Source: Alphaproteobacteria bacterium
GTDB taxonomy: Bacteria > Pseudomonadota > Alphaproteobacteria > Puniceispirillales > Puniceispirillaceae
DNA: 15,484 nt
Direction of reading: 5' to 3'
Assembly: GCA_016780695.1 (NCBI GenBank)
Contig: JADHLK010000017.1
Coordinates: 1 to 15,484, forward strand
Shown here: one piece after another, positions 7,444-14,207 of the stretch
How the letters are laid out: the number at the start of each line of letters is the position of its first letter
Numbering within the stretch: the stretch's first letter is position 1
The notes under the pieces: model-generated
The model's database searches: none
Seen by the model: the letters and a program-made list of their open reading frames with translations, nothing else
Told to the model about the DNA's origin: nothing
Translations under genes and position numbers: made by a program

Positions 7444-8876
7444 CAGCTGGCTTTGGGCAGCGCTGCAAAGGCTTCCAGTGCGGCATCCCGGCTGGCTTTC
7501 ATCGGCACAATCGGTGCCGGGTAATTCCGCTCCAGACGCACGCCAGCCGCTTGCAGAACCAGCTCTGGGGCTTCCCAGGGGCTGAACAGAAATTGCTGTG
7601 GCATTTCGGCCAGTTCCGGCACCCAATAGCGGGTATAAACCCCTTCCGGGTCAAATTTCTGCCCCTGCATGACCGGGTTGAAAATACGGAAATAGGGGGC
7701 TGCATCTGCCCCGCAGCCTGCAATCCATTGCCAGCTGGCCGCATTATTGGCCAAATCCGCATCGACCAGCGTATCCCAGAACCAGGCCTCTCCCAGATGC
7801 CAATGCAGGCGCAAATTCTTCACCAGAAAAGAGCCGACAATCATTCGCACCCGGTTATGCATATAGCCAGTGCTATAAAGCTCACGCATACCGGCATCGA
7901 CAATCGGATAGCCGGTCTGGCCGCTGGTCCAGGCTTGCAGGGCGGTGCTGTCATCACGCCAGTCAAACGCATCAAAGCGCGGCTGCAACGGGCGGGTCGG
8001 CAGGTGCGGAAAATGGGTCAGCAGGTGATAGGAAAATTCCCGCCAGCCCAGCTCAGAACAAAAATGGTCAATATTCTTGTCATCGAAGGGGTTGACCAGC
8101 TGGCTGCTGGATCGGGCCGCGTGCCAGGCCTGATTGGGCGACAGGCTGCCGAAATGCAGATGTGGCGACAAGCGCGAGACAAACGGGCGGCCGGGAAAAT
8201 TGCGCCCGTCCTTGTAATTGATCAGCCCTTTGGAAATGAATTTCTCCAGCGCTGCTGCTGCCCCGTCCTCGCCGACCTGCCAATGGCCAATCATCGGGTC
8301 ATCCCAGCCCGTGCGCGGCAACAGGCCGAGCTTGTCCAGCCTGCCGGACTGCCAGCCCGGCGGCGCATTGGCCACAGTCATTTGCGGGGTGGGCAGGGGG
8401 CGGCGCGGCGGCTGGGCGGCCAGACAGCCACGGCGGTAGAAGGGAGTAAAAACCTTGTAGGGGGTGCCGTCCGGCTTGGCTATTTCCATTGGCTCCCAGA
8501 GCAGTGAGGCGGCGTGTGAGCTTGCCTTGAGGCCGCGCTCCCGCAAGGCTGTCTTGATGTGGCTGTCACGGGCTATGCGCCAGGGCTCATAACAGCGATT
8601 CCAATGGATAGAGGCTATATCACCTGCCGCCATCAGCTCTGGTAAGATTTCCTCCGCCCGGCCGGACAGGATGACCAGCTTGCCATCCAGTGATTTGTTC
8701 AGACTGTCCAGCGCGTGATGCAGCCAGACCCGGCTGGCCGCGCCCATCTTCTGCTCACCGGCATTTTCATCATCCAGAATATAGACAGGCAGCACCGCGC
8801 CTTCGGCAGCCGCCGCAGACAGGCCGGGATTATCTGCCAGACGCAAATCCTGCCGAAACCAGAAAAGTGATCGCAT
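7443..8876 (-). CDS. phr: Class I CPD photolyase (deoxyribodipyrimidine photo-lyase)
   Basis: A 477-residue FAD-dependent enzyme that splits cyclobutane pyrimidine dimers with blue light. The N-terminal antenna domain starts FWFRQDLRLADNPGL. The C-terminal FAD domain has HLHFGSLSPNQAWHA, ELGWREFSYHLL, DAGMRELYSTGYMHNRVRM and DADLANNAASWQWIAG. The flavin-facing Asn378 and the tryptophan electron-transfer triad appear at Trp306 (FDWRDD), Trp359 (LHWHL) and Trp382 (SWQW), the same numbers as remembered for E. coli photolyase, so the enzyme looks complete and active. Start ATG at 8876 is preceded by GAGG at 8 nt spacing. It lies 92 bp after the CBS gene and overlaps the downstream FeS-BCP gene by one base, forming a two-lesion light-repair pair. 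Confidence 0.96.
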   Translation of the reverse strand: MRSLFWFRQDLRLADNPGLSAAAAEGAVLPVYILDDENAGEQKMGAASRVWLHHALDSLNKSLDGKLVILSGRAEEILPELMAAGDIASIHWNRCYEPWRIARDSHIKTALRERGLKASSHAASLLWEPMEIAKPDGTPYKVFTPFYRRGCLAAQPPRRPLPTPQMTVANAPPGWQSGRLDKLGLLPRTGWDDPMIGHWQVGEDGAAAALEKFISKGLINYKDGRNFPGRPFVSRLSPHLHFGSLSPNQAWHAARSSSQLVNPFDDKNIDHFCSELGWREFSYHLLTHFPHLPTRPLQPRFDAFDWRDDSTALQAWTSGQTGYPIVDAGMRELYSTGYMHNRVRMIVGSFLVKNLRLHWHLGEAWFWDTLVDADLANNAASWQWIAGCGADAAPYFRIFNPVMQGQKFDPEGVYTRYWVPELAEMPQQFLFSPWEAPELVLQAAGVRLERNYPAPIVPMKASRDAALEAFAALPKAS

Positions 8877-8968
8877 AGTCCCATCCTCGCATCGCTATCA
8901 TGCTCATCCTTGCTATTTATTCGCACGCCAGAGCCAGACGGATCGCCAAGATAGGCCGGGTTTTTTGA

Positions 8969-9397
8969 TCAAGAATTGATATAGGCCCGCATCATCTCGG
9001 TCTCAGCCTGATATTTTTCAATCATCCGGTTCACCACATCTCCGATAGAAACCATGCCAACCAGCTGGCCAGAGCGCATAATCGGCAGATGGCGAATACG
9101 CTTATCGCTCATCACCGCCATCAGATCAGAGGCGCTGTCGCCAGCTTTGCAGGTGACCACCTTTCTGGTCATCAGACCGATGATCGGTTGCTGGGCCAGC
9201 TGGCTGGCCAGTTCCGGTTTTGCCAGCGCCCGCACAATATCACGCTCGGACAGGATGCCGACCAGATCAGCCTCAGCGGAGACGACCGGCAAAGCACCGA
9301 TTTTATGGGTTTCCAGCATTAGCACCGCCTCAGCAACGCTGGCTGTATTGGCAATGGTAATACAAGGCCGCTCGGCCAGTTTTTCTGTTAAACTCAT
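8969..9397 (-). CDS. Small protein with two CBS domains
   Basis: A 142-residue stand-alone protein made almost entirely of a CBS pair (Bateman module). Repeat one contains IGALPVV and GILSERDIVRAL; repeat two contains IRHLPIM and GQLVGMVSIGDVVNRMI. CBS pairs bind adenosyl nucleotides (AMP, ATP, NADH, SAM) and act as energy or redox sensors. A partner enzyme cannot be named. The ribosome binding site decides the start: AGGAGG (9407-9412) abuts the first ATG at 9406 with no gap, while the ATG at 9397 sits 9 nt from it, so MSLTEKL is chosen over MKAMSL. It lies 86 bp after hflX and 92 bp before phr on the same strand; whether it shares a transcript with either is not visible from the sequence. 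Confidence 0.92.
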   Translation of the reverse strand: MSLTEKLAERPCITIANTASVAEAVLMLETHKIGALPVVSAEADLVGILSERDIVRALAKPELASQLAQQPIIGLMTRKVVTCKAGDSASDLMAVMSDKRIRHLPIMRSGQLVGMVSIGDVVNRMIEKYQAETEMMRAYINS

Positions 9398-9406
9398 GGC
9401 TTTCAT

Positions 9407-9412
9407 CCTCCT
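9407..9412 (-). promoter_or_regulatory. Strong Shine-Dalgarno sequence that selects the CBS-protein start
   Basis: On the minus strand AGGAGG is followed at once by ATGAAAGCCATG. The first ATG has zero spacing and would be poorly used; the second has 9 nt and fits. This moves the start three codons inward. Confidence 0.8.
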
Positions 9413-9483
9413 GACAGGCTATTTGCCATTCTGGACTGATAACCATAGCCGGATTAAGAAATGGCCGCAAATGATCGGCTGGT

Positions 9484-10782
9484 CTAGCTGGGCTTTATGT
9501 TTGCCAGCCGAGCTTCCAGCCTTGCCCGATCAGCTGGTTTCAGGCTGACCCGCACAAATTCACAGCCCGCCTCATCAAACTGGCTTTCCAGTATCTGCCC
9601 GTTTTCATAGGCAAAGGCACGCGCCGCCCCGTCTTGCGGGCGAAAGGTCAGGCTGATGATATGCTCTTGTCCGGCCAGCCGCTGGTCTATCACCGCCAGC
9701 AGCTGGTTGACACCCTGCGCAGTGCTGGCAGACACAGCCAGCGCCTGCGGGCTGCTTTCCTGCAGCTCTGCAAGCTGGCCATCTGTCAGCAAATCGGTCT
9801 TGTTCAGCACCGGGATAACGCGCGCCTTTCTGGCTTCCTCATCAAGGCCCAGCTGATCCAGAATAGCTGTTACATCAGCTGCTTCGGCTTCGCGCATCGG
9901 CGAGGCGGCATCCTGAATATGCAGGATAATATCGGCCTCGACCGCTTCCTCGAGCGTGCTTTTGAAGGCTGCGATCAATTCGGTTGGCAGCTGGGTAATA
10001 AAACCGACCGTATCTGCTAAGACCGCTTGTCTGCCGGAGGGCAGTTTCAGCCCGCGCAAAGTCGGGTCCAGTGTGGCAAACAGCATATCCTTTGCCAGTA
10101 CCCCAGCCTTGGTCAGCTGGTTGAACAGGGTGGATTTACCGGCATTGGTATAGCCAACCAGCGCAATACCCGGCACCGCATTGCGGCTGCGATTGGCCTG
10201 TTGCAAGCGGCGCGTACGCACCACTTCTGCCAGCTCAGCCCGCAATCGCACCATTCGGTCTGTCAGCATCCGCCTGTCCAGCTCTATCTGGCGTTCGCCC
10301 GGCCCGCCCAGAAAGCCGCCACCCCCCCGCTGGCGTTCCAGATGTGTCCAGCTGCGCACCAGCCGGGAGCGCTGATAGCCAAGATGTGCCAGCTCCACCT
10401 GCAGGCGGCCTGCATGGCTTTGCGCTCGGGCTCCGAAAATTTCCAGAATAAGGGCGGTGCGGTCGATGACCTTGGCTTGCAGGGCCTGTTCCAGATTGCG
10501 CTGCTGCACAGGTGTCAGGGCGGTATTTACAATCACCACCGCCGCCGTTTCCAGCTGGTCGATAAAGTCAGCGACAAATTCAATACTGCCCAGCCCGATA
10601 TAGCTGGCAGCGCGCGGGGCTTTCAAGGTGATAACGCGTTGCAGGGCAACTTCCAGCCCAATAGCTTCAGCCAGACCGCTGGCCTCATTCAGCATTTCCT
10701 GCGGGCTGCGTGGCAGCGGGCGGCTCTTGATCTCTGGATGCAGGATGATGGCAGCGGGCTTACCCATGCAATGCCTGCCCAT
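9484..10782 (-). CDS. hflX: HflX, ribosome-associated GTPase
   Basis: A 432-residue TRAFAC GTPase that binds the 50S subunit and splits or rescues stalled and heat-damaged ribosomes. The N-terminal HflX domain includes GLGSIEFVADFI and the coiled-coil region with the glycine-rich linker ERQRGGGGFLGGPGERQIE. The GTPase domain has G1 GYTNAGKST at about residues 210-218, G2 region FATLDPT, G3 DTVGF, G4 NKTD and G5 SAS. The start is ambiguous: ATG at 10782 (AAGG 6 nt upstream, overlapping sir2 by 23 nt) or ATG at 10767 (weaker AGG, overlap 8 nt). I kept 10782. The hfq gene, a common upstream neighbour of hflX, is absent; a sirtuin takes that place. Confidence 0.95.
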   Translation of the reverse strand: MGRHCMGKPAAIILHPEIKSRPLPRSPQEMLNEASGLAEAIGLEVALQRVITLKAPRAASYIGLGSIEFVADFIDQLETAAVVIVNTALTPVQQRNLEQALQAKVIDRTALILEIFGARAQSHAGRLQVELAHLGYQRSRLVRSWTHLERQRGGGGFLGGPGERQIELDRRMLTDRMVRLRAELAEVVRTRRLQQANRSRNAVPGIALVGYTNAGKSTLFNQLTKAGVLAKDMLFATLDPTLRGLKLPSGRQAVLADTVGFITQLPTELIAAFKSTLEEAVEADIILHIQDAASPMREAEAADVTAILDQLGLDEEARKARVIPVLNKTDLLTDGQLAELQESSPQALAVSASTAQGVNQLLAVIDQRLAGQEHIISLTFRPQDGAARAFAYENGQILESQFDEAGCEFVRVSLKPADRARLEARLANIKPS

Positions 10783-11521
10783 CCAATGCCTTATCGATAT
10801 AGTCGGCGGCTGTCATCTGATGATAGCGGGCCTCCAGCCCCTGCAACCGCACCGGCTGCGGGTCCACAATCTCTATCTCAGCCCCGCTTTGCACCGCATG
10901 ATGCAAGGCGATATTGGTGATATTGACGCTGAAGGAGGTGCCGATAAAGACCATTTTTTCGGCTGTTTGCATCCAGCTTTCCGCCTCTGAGATACGATAT
11001 TGCTCGGTATAATATTCATCAAATAACAGCACAAAAGGCTTCAGCGAGACAGAGTTTTCCGGCCCGCCGTGGCCAATTTTGAAAGCATCGAGCAGAATTT
11101 GTTTGACCGCTTTTTCCTCCAGACCTTCTGCAGCTGCTGCAATATCTGCCCAAGGGGCTTGCATCGGCTCTTGCAGCTGGTCCTGTTCCGCCAGCCGCAA
11201 AACCTGATCCAGCCGGCCATGAATGGGGATATAGCCCGGATTGCCTGCCTTGCCGTCCAGCCCGTCTATATTCTGGGTGATCAGCTGCTTGTCGGCCAGC
11301 CACTGATGCACCGTATTGGGCCGAATGTCACGGTAGCTGGCAAAGCGTTGGTAATACCAGAGCAGAAACTCATCCGGCTTTTCCAGATACATCTGGCGGG
11401 TGGCCATCTCTTGCGGTGTGTAATTAACGCTGCCAATCGTCCAAAAGCCATCTGTGCCGCGAAAGGTGGGAATGCCACTCTCGGCGCTAACCCCGGCTCC
11501 GGTGATGTAGAGTGTCTGCAT
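10760..11521 (-). CDS. Sir2-family NAD-dependent protein deacylase, divergent and cysteine-free
   Basis: A 253-residue sirtuin. NAD-binding and catalytic elements are present: GAGVSAESGIPTFRG at residues 8-22, TQNIDGL at 82-88 (Asn84, Asp86), the catalytic His101 in IPIHGRLDQ, GTSFSVN at 194-200 and a terminal EIVDPQP strand. The region that normally holds the two Cys-X-X-Cys pairs of the structural zinc site (after His101) is helical-looking and has no cysteine; indeed the whole protein has none. This suggests a zinc-independent sirtuin subgroup, and the exact acyl-group specificity is unknown. The start at 11521 (MQTLYITGAG) matches the family; the frame extends to a TTG at 11587 without family-like sequence. 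The Shine-Dalgarno is weak. It overlaps hflX downstream and lies 90 bp after the PRX-like gene. Confidence 0.88.
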   Translation of the reverse strand: MQTLYITGAGVSAESGIPTFRGTDGFWTIGSVNYTPQEMATRQMYLEKPDEFLLWYYQRFASYRDIRPNTVHQWLADKQLITQNIDGLDGKAGNPGYIPIHGRLDQVLRLAEQDQLQEPMQAPWADIAAAAEGLEEKAVKQILLDAFKIGHGGPENSVSLKPFVLLFDEYYTEQYRISEAESWMQTAEKMVFIGTSFSVNITNIALHHAVQSGAEIEIVDPQPVRLQGLEARYHQMTAADYIDKALDGQALHG

Positions 11522-11611
11522 AATGAATTCAGCTTTGCTGGCGATTTTCGGAAAGGCAACTGAACAGCACTGGCCGACAAAGGTCAAGACTGGCGGGCCG
11601 GATTGTTCAGC

Positions 11612-12160
11612 CTAGCCCCGCCATTTAATTGAGCAGCACATGGAAGGTATTTGCTCTGCCGGGCCGGTGCCAGTCTTGGCTATTTGCAGCATCGCCTCCA
11701 GCAATTCTGCGCGGCGGCCCGAGGCCGCCCCCATCTTGGCATCATCCAGCCGCCCCCGATACTGCAGCTGCCCCTGCTTGTTGAGGCCAAAGAAATCAGG
11801 CGTGCAGACCGCCCCATAGGCGTGCGCAACGGCTTGCGTCTCATCAATCAGATAGGGGAAGGCGAAGTTATGCTGGCGGGCAAATTCGGCCATGCGGGGC
11901 GGGCTATCCTCAGGATAAGCCTGATAATCATTGGCTGAAATGGCAACTGTAGTGATTCCGGCCTCTTGCAGCTGCTGGCTGTCTGCGACCAGCCGGTCTA
12001 TCACCGCTTTGACATAGGGGCAGTGATTGCAGATAAAGGCGATCAGCAGCCCATTTTCCCCCATCAGAGAGGCCAACGAATGGCGCAGACCCTCAGGTGT
12101 TGCCAAATCAAAAGAGGTGGCCTGCCAGCCAAAATCACAAATCGGCGTATCAAGCAGCAT
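11612..12160 (-). CDS. PRX-like thioredoxin-fold (AhpC/TSA-related) protein
   Basis: A 182-residue redoxin-domain protein of the PRX-like1 type. The motif FICNHCPYVKAVIDRL places a CxxC pair at Cys44 and Cys47 with the CPYVK signature of this family. Further family features are TTVAISANDYQAYPEDSPPRM, a conserved CTPDFF segment, YRGRLDDA, and the C-terminal ending PSMCCSIKWRG, where family members usually end in a CSIKW motif. A thiol reductase or peroxidase role is likely; the biochemical substrate is not established. Start at 12160 has GAGG at 8 nt. The open frame continues upstream through the tRNA gene, which is meaningless coding. The tRNA-Asn 3' end is only 38 bp upstream on the same strand. 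Confidence 0.9.
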   Translation of the reverse strand: MLLDTPICDFGWQATSFDLATPEGLRHSLASLMGENGLLIAFICNHCPYVKAVIDRLVADSQQLQEAGITTVAISANDYQAYPEDSPPRMAEFARQHNFAFPYLIDETQAVAHAYGAVCTPDFFGLNKQGQLQYRGRLDDAKMGAASGRRAELLEAMLQIAKTGTGPAEQIPSMCCSIKWRG

Positions 12161-12198
12161 CTGTTGCGCCTCACAAATAGTTATTTTATTGGAATAAA

Positions 12199-12273
12199 TG
12201 GCTCCCCGGGACGGATTCGAACCGCCGGCCAAGCGATTAACAGTCGCTTGCTCTACCGCTGAGCTACCGGGGA
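12199..12273 (-). tRNA. tRNA-Asn (anticodon GTT), CCA encoded
   Basis: A 75-nt gene that folds into a complete cloverleaf: acceptor TCCCCGG pairing with CCGGGGA, D-arm GCTC-AGCGGTA-GAGC, anticodon stem AGCGA/TCGCT around loop CTGTTAA (anticodon GTT, Asn), variable TGGCC, T-arm GGCGG-TTCGAAT-CCGTC (one G-T pair), discriminator G and a genomic CCA. It is transcribed toward the PRX-like gene 38 bp downstream, with no obvious terminator between. A truncated relative lies at 14208-14262. The 3' end sits inside no other gene, and no integrase is present nearby. Confidence 0.96.
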
Positions 12274-12369
12274 ATAAAGGTAGCCAAATCAATAGCTTAA
12301 GTGTTCTACGGAATGTGACTTCGGTTTGTAACCCCTGAATCAACATCTTGTGGTCGTAAGGAGAAAACC

Positions 12370-12495
12370 ATGAGCCTAGAACAACTCAATTTGCTGGCGT
12401 TAATGAGTAGCGATTCGGCATTAAATTGTCAATCCGAGAGCGAAGAATTTAAAACTTTCCACGATACGGAAGACCGTTCGTGTTCGCTTGTCTAA
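12370..12495 (+). CDS. Candidate small protein, 41 residues, function unknown
   Basis: A short open frame beginning MSLEQLNLLALMSSDSALN and ending RSCSLV with a TAA stop. The main support is an almost ideal ribosome binding site, AAGGAG at 12358-12363, exactly 6 nt before the ATG. The protein is leucine- and serine-rich at the start and acidic in the middle (QSESEEF), with two cysteines and no signal peptide or membrane helix. It lies in the AT-richer interval between the tRNA-Asn gene and gene A. I do not recognise it. It may be a real small protein, a leader peptide, or chance; no matching sequence is seen in the second, decayed module copy. Confidence 0.4.
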   Translation: MSLEQLNLLALMSSDSALNCQSESEEFKTFHDTEDRSCSLV

Positions 12496-12780
12496 AAATG
12501 AGCCTAAAACCAAGCCTGAAAATTGGGATTATTAGCCTACTTTGAAAGAGTGTGCTGAGAGTGTCCATTAACCTTAAATGTCCGGGCACCCACCACCGCA
12601 ATTCTGAAATGCGTGGCGGAAACTGCTTCTCGGCATTAAATGATTTTGAAAAACTGAGAGCATGAGCGTTTGGGAGTGGCCACATTTACAACTTTGTGGA
12701 GCATTTGGAGAAAATCTATAGCATATTAGATAGGCACACCAATCTTTATGCGGTTTATTTCAACGAGCTCATTCACTTTG
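12496..12780. other. Non-coding interval before gene A, no gene recognised
   Basis: About 285 bp, more AT-rich than the housekeeping genes, between the small ORF and the 3' end of gene A. A minus-strand frame (12449-12685) begins at an ATG without a Shine-Dalgarno sequence and overlaps the better-supported small ORF, so it is not called. The last ~20 bases (about 12761-12780, including TCATTCACTTTGC) resemble 14437-14457, the equivalent place in the decayed module copy. No tRNA, convincing terminator or transposon end was seen. Confidence 0.5.
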
Positions 12781-13362
12781 CTATCGGATTGACAGCAAGA
12801 TTTCCTGTTCGATTGAGCGTGTCACCTGCTGCATAAATCCTTGGCCGGGCGTTTGCGCAAGGGCTTTTTCAATATCTGCCGGAGACAGGGCAAGCCGGGC
12901 CAGAAGCGCCGGGGCCGCAACGCTTAGAATATAGGCGGACAGACTGTCAGAATTAGTGAAACCCAGCAGCCTTGCCGTTTCTGTCATGCTGAATTGACCG
13001 GGATTGATTTTAATGACAGAGGCCCCGGCAAGGAACTGGCTGCCACCGAAATAGCCATCAATAGGCACCCCCATCGCGCGCGGCCAATCAGATTGAAGCG
13101 TGTTGTCAAAGCTGTTTCTGAAGGCAACGGATATCTGGCCGAGTGTCAGCGCACAATCAATTTGTCTTTGCCTGGCAATTTCTGCATAGGCCTCACTATA
13201 TTGGGCGAATTTGCATACCGCCAAATTTGATTTGCTGGCCGGGGCCAGAGCCTCTGAGCCCAGTTCACTGGATAAGGAGGGCGCGGAGAGTGAGTAAAAG
13301 CAAAAGAGGGATAAACCGAACGATTTTAGCAAGCGTAAAGGAAACAAGAAACAGTCTTTCAT
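12781..13362 (-). CDS. Gene A: exported protein of unknown function
   Basis: A 193-residue protein that I do not recognise. Residues 1 to about 30 form a signal peptide: basic start (MKDCFLFPLRLLK) and hydrophobic core (SFGLSLFCFYSLS), with a plausible cleavage near the SAPSLSS stretch; secretion to the periplasm or outside is expected. The mature part has two cysteines (AVCKF, IDCAL) that could pair, a Gly-rich middle (GYFGGSQFLAGAS) and a helical C-terminus (SPADIEKALAQTPG ... RSIEQEILLSIR). No good Shine-Dalgarno precedes the ATG at 13362, and the start is only 17 bp from that of divergent gene B. Evidence that it is real: 38 C-terminal codons of a homologue survive at 14458-14574, in frame, with the stop kept and more synonymous than amino-acid-changing codons. 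Confidence 0.72.
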   Translation of the reverse strand: MKDCFLFPLRLLKSFGLSLFCFYSLSAPSLSSELGSEALAPASKSNLAVCKFAQYSEAYAEIARQRQIDCALTLGQISVAFRNSFDNTLQSDWPRAMGVPIDGYFGGSQFLAGASVIKINPGQFSMTETARLLGFTNSDSLSAYILSVAAPALLARLALSPADIEKALAQTPGQGFMQQVTRSIEQEILLSIR

Positions 13363-13379
13363 TTTGGATGGAGTTTTGA

Positions 13380-13856
13380 ATGTTCACCATGACGGGATCG
13401 GCCGATAGATGGGGCCTGGCTATTTTTCAGATAGCTTCACTATTATGTTTATTAATCTTTTCCGGTCAAGCACAGGCCAGTCTGAAGGATGGAAGCTATC
13501 CCGGCCTTTATAAGGTTATATGGGTGGGCGGCGATTCCGATGCTAAAATAGGTGATAAGGGGAAATTCTTTTTTGAGATAAAAGATAGCAAGCTCGTAGG
13601 CATTAATGTGCCAGGAGATGATGTTATCAATCGAGCAAAATTTCGTTCAAAAGTGTTTATCGAGGAAGAGAAAATGGTGGGTGATATCTATTTGGATATC
13701 GTTGAACAAGGCTACCCAATAACCGTCAAGATGGCAGTAGAAGGGGTGGTGGCTGATGGAGCATTTATTGGAAAGGCAACAATCTCTCTTATCTCTGTTA
13801 ATGGCACAATGATGGGAGATACTCCGATTGAGAAATTCATTTTCGAGTCAAATTGA
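13380..13856 (+). CDS. Gene B: exported small protein of unknown function
   Basis: A 158-residue protein with a clear Sec signal peptide: hydrophobic core LAIFQIASLLCLLIF followed by SGQAQA-S, cleavage predicted after AQA near residue 34. The mature ~125 residues alternate short polar and hydrophobic stretches (YKVIWVGGDSD, KFFFEIKDSKLVGINV, DIYLDIVEQGYPITVKMAV), suggesting an all-beta periplasmic domain; I do not recognise the family. No cysteine in the mature part and no lipobox. The ATG at 13380 has GGAG 6 nt upstream; a second ATG at 13389 is possible. Codons are more AT-rich than those of flanking housekeeping genes. It is divergent from gene A, so its promoter must lie within gene A. 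A remnant of a homologue's last 23 codons lies at 14581-14652. Confidence 0.78.
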   Translation: MFTMTGSADRWGLAIFQIASLLCLLIFSGQAQASLKDGSYPGLYKVIWVGGDSDAKIGDKGKFFFEIKDSKLVGINVPGDDVINRAKFRSKVFIEEEKMVGDIYLDIVEQGYPITVKMAVEGVVADGAFIGKATISLISVNGTMMGDTPIEKFIFESN

Positions 13857-13878
13857 CCAATCCGTGCTGCTTGGCGTT

Positions 13879-13923
13879 AGAGCATTCAGAAATCCATATG
13901 CTCTTAAGAGGCGAGTTTTTTTT
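13879..13923 (+). terminator. Possible intrinsic terminator downstream of gene B
   Basis: Stem AGAGCAT (13879-13885) pairs with ATGCTCT (13898-13904) over a 12-nt loop; the palindrome CTCTTAAGAG (13901-13910) overlaps it, and a run of eight T follows at 13916-13923. The spacing between stem and T-run is longer than in a classic terminator, so this is only a candidate. Its place 22 bp after the gene B stop fits. Confidence 0.35.
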
Positions 13924-14112
13924 AGAGTTAAGATTCGCCAGAATGCTTTTGAAAGCTGCAAAGGATTAAAGTTACATAGCACCCTTTATCGATAGTTTTT
14001 TTTGTAGCTTAAGTGTGTTCTCTTGCTGCCGTAATAGACAGCCTTTAGGGGCATTCATTTTGGGGCTTTCATGATGTCGAAAAGCCCAATATCAACGGGT
14101 AATTTTAGGCCT

Positions 14113-14140
14113 CTGACAATATGCTTGTTGGTGCTATAAT
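14113..14140 (+). promoter_or_regulatory. Candidate sigma-70 promoter (CTGACA-16-TATAAT)
   Basis: The -35 box CTGACA (14113-14118) differs from TTGACA in one base, and the -10 box TATAAT (14135-14140) is perfect; the spacer is 16 nt. It points right, toward the pseudo-tRNA (antisense to it) and the gene B remnant. No intact gene lies downstream on this strand before mnmH, which is on the opposite strand. Confidence 0.45.
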
Positions 14141-14142
14141 GG

Positions 14143-14164
14143 CGACTGAGACTGTTATCAGTCG
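14143..14164 (+). other. Stem-loop at the predicted 5' end of a transcript
   Basis: CGACTGA (14143-14149) and TCAGTCG (14158-14164) form a 7-bp perfect stem with an 8-nt loop, starting 3 nt after the TATAAT box, so it would form the first bases of an RNA made from the candidate promoter. No T-run follows. It could be an RNA 5' hairpin or an operator-like inverted repeat. Confidence 0.4.
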
Positions 14165-14207
14165 AGTCAAAAACTATAGACCAAGATGTTGATTTATAAG
14201 GTAAATA

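Larger units (their letters stand above)
13857..14207. other. AT-rich intergenic region between gene B and the decayed module copy
   Basis: About 350 bp without a convincing gene. It contains two runs of eight T (13916-13923 and 13996-14003), a stem-loop after gene B, a good sigma-70-like promoter at 14113-14140 and a stem-loop right after it. The longest frame near a start reads MMSKSPISTG and stops after 22 codons, with no proper ribosome binding site. Most of the stretch has no recognisable counterpart elsewhere in the window. Confidence 0.6.

Noticed and set aside
6346..7524. 392-codon + strand frame across the photolyase genes
   Set aside because: Long antisense frames are expected opposite GC-rich genes; the opposite strand carries unmistakable FeS-BCP and photolyase motifs.
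8940..8968. Possible + strand terminator GCC-AAGATA-GGC followed by a T-run
   Set aside because: The stem is too short, and it would end a + strand transcript where only minus-strand genes exist.
12449..12685. 78-codon minus-strand frame between tRNA-Asn and gene A
   Set aside because: No Shine-Dalgarno sequence, no family resemblance, and it overlaps the better-supported + strand small ORF.
14005..14020. TAGCTTAAGTGTGTTC resembling TAGCTTAAGTGTTC upstream of tRNA-Asn (12293-12306)
   Set aside because: The exact match is only about 12 nt plus a 2-nt indel, expected by chance in a window this size, and it is not in the matching place of the module copy.
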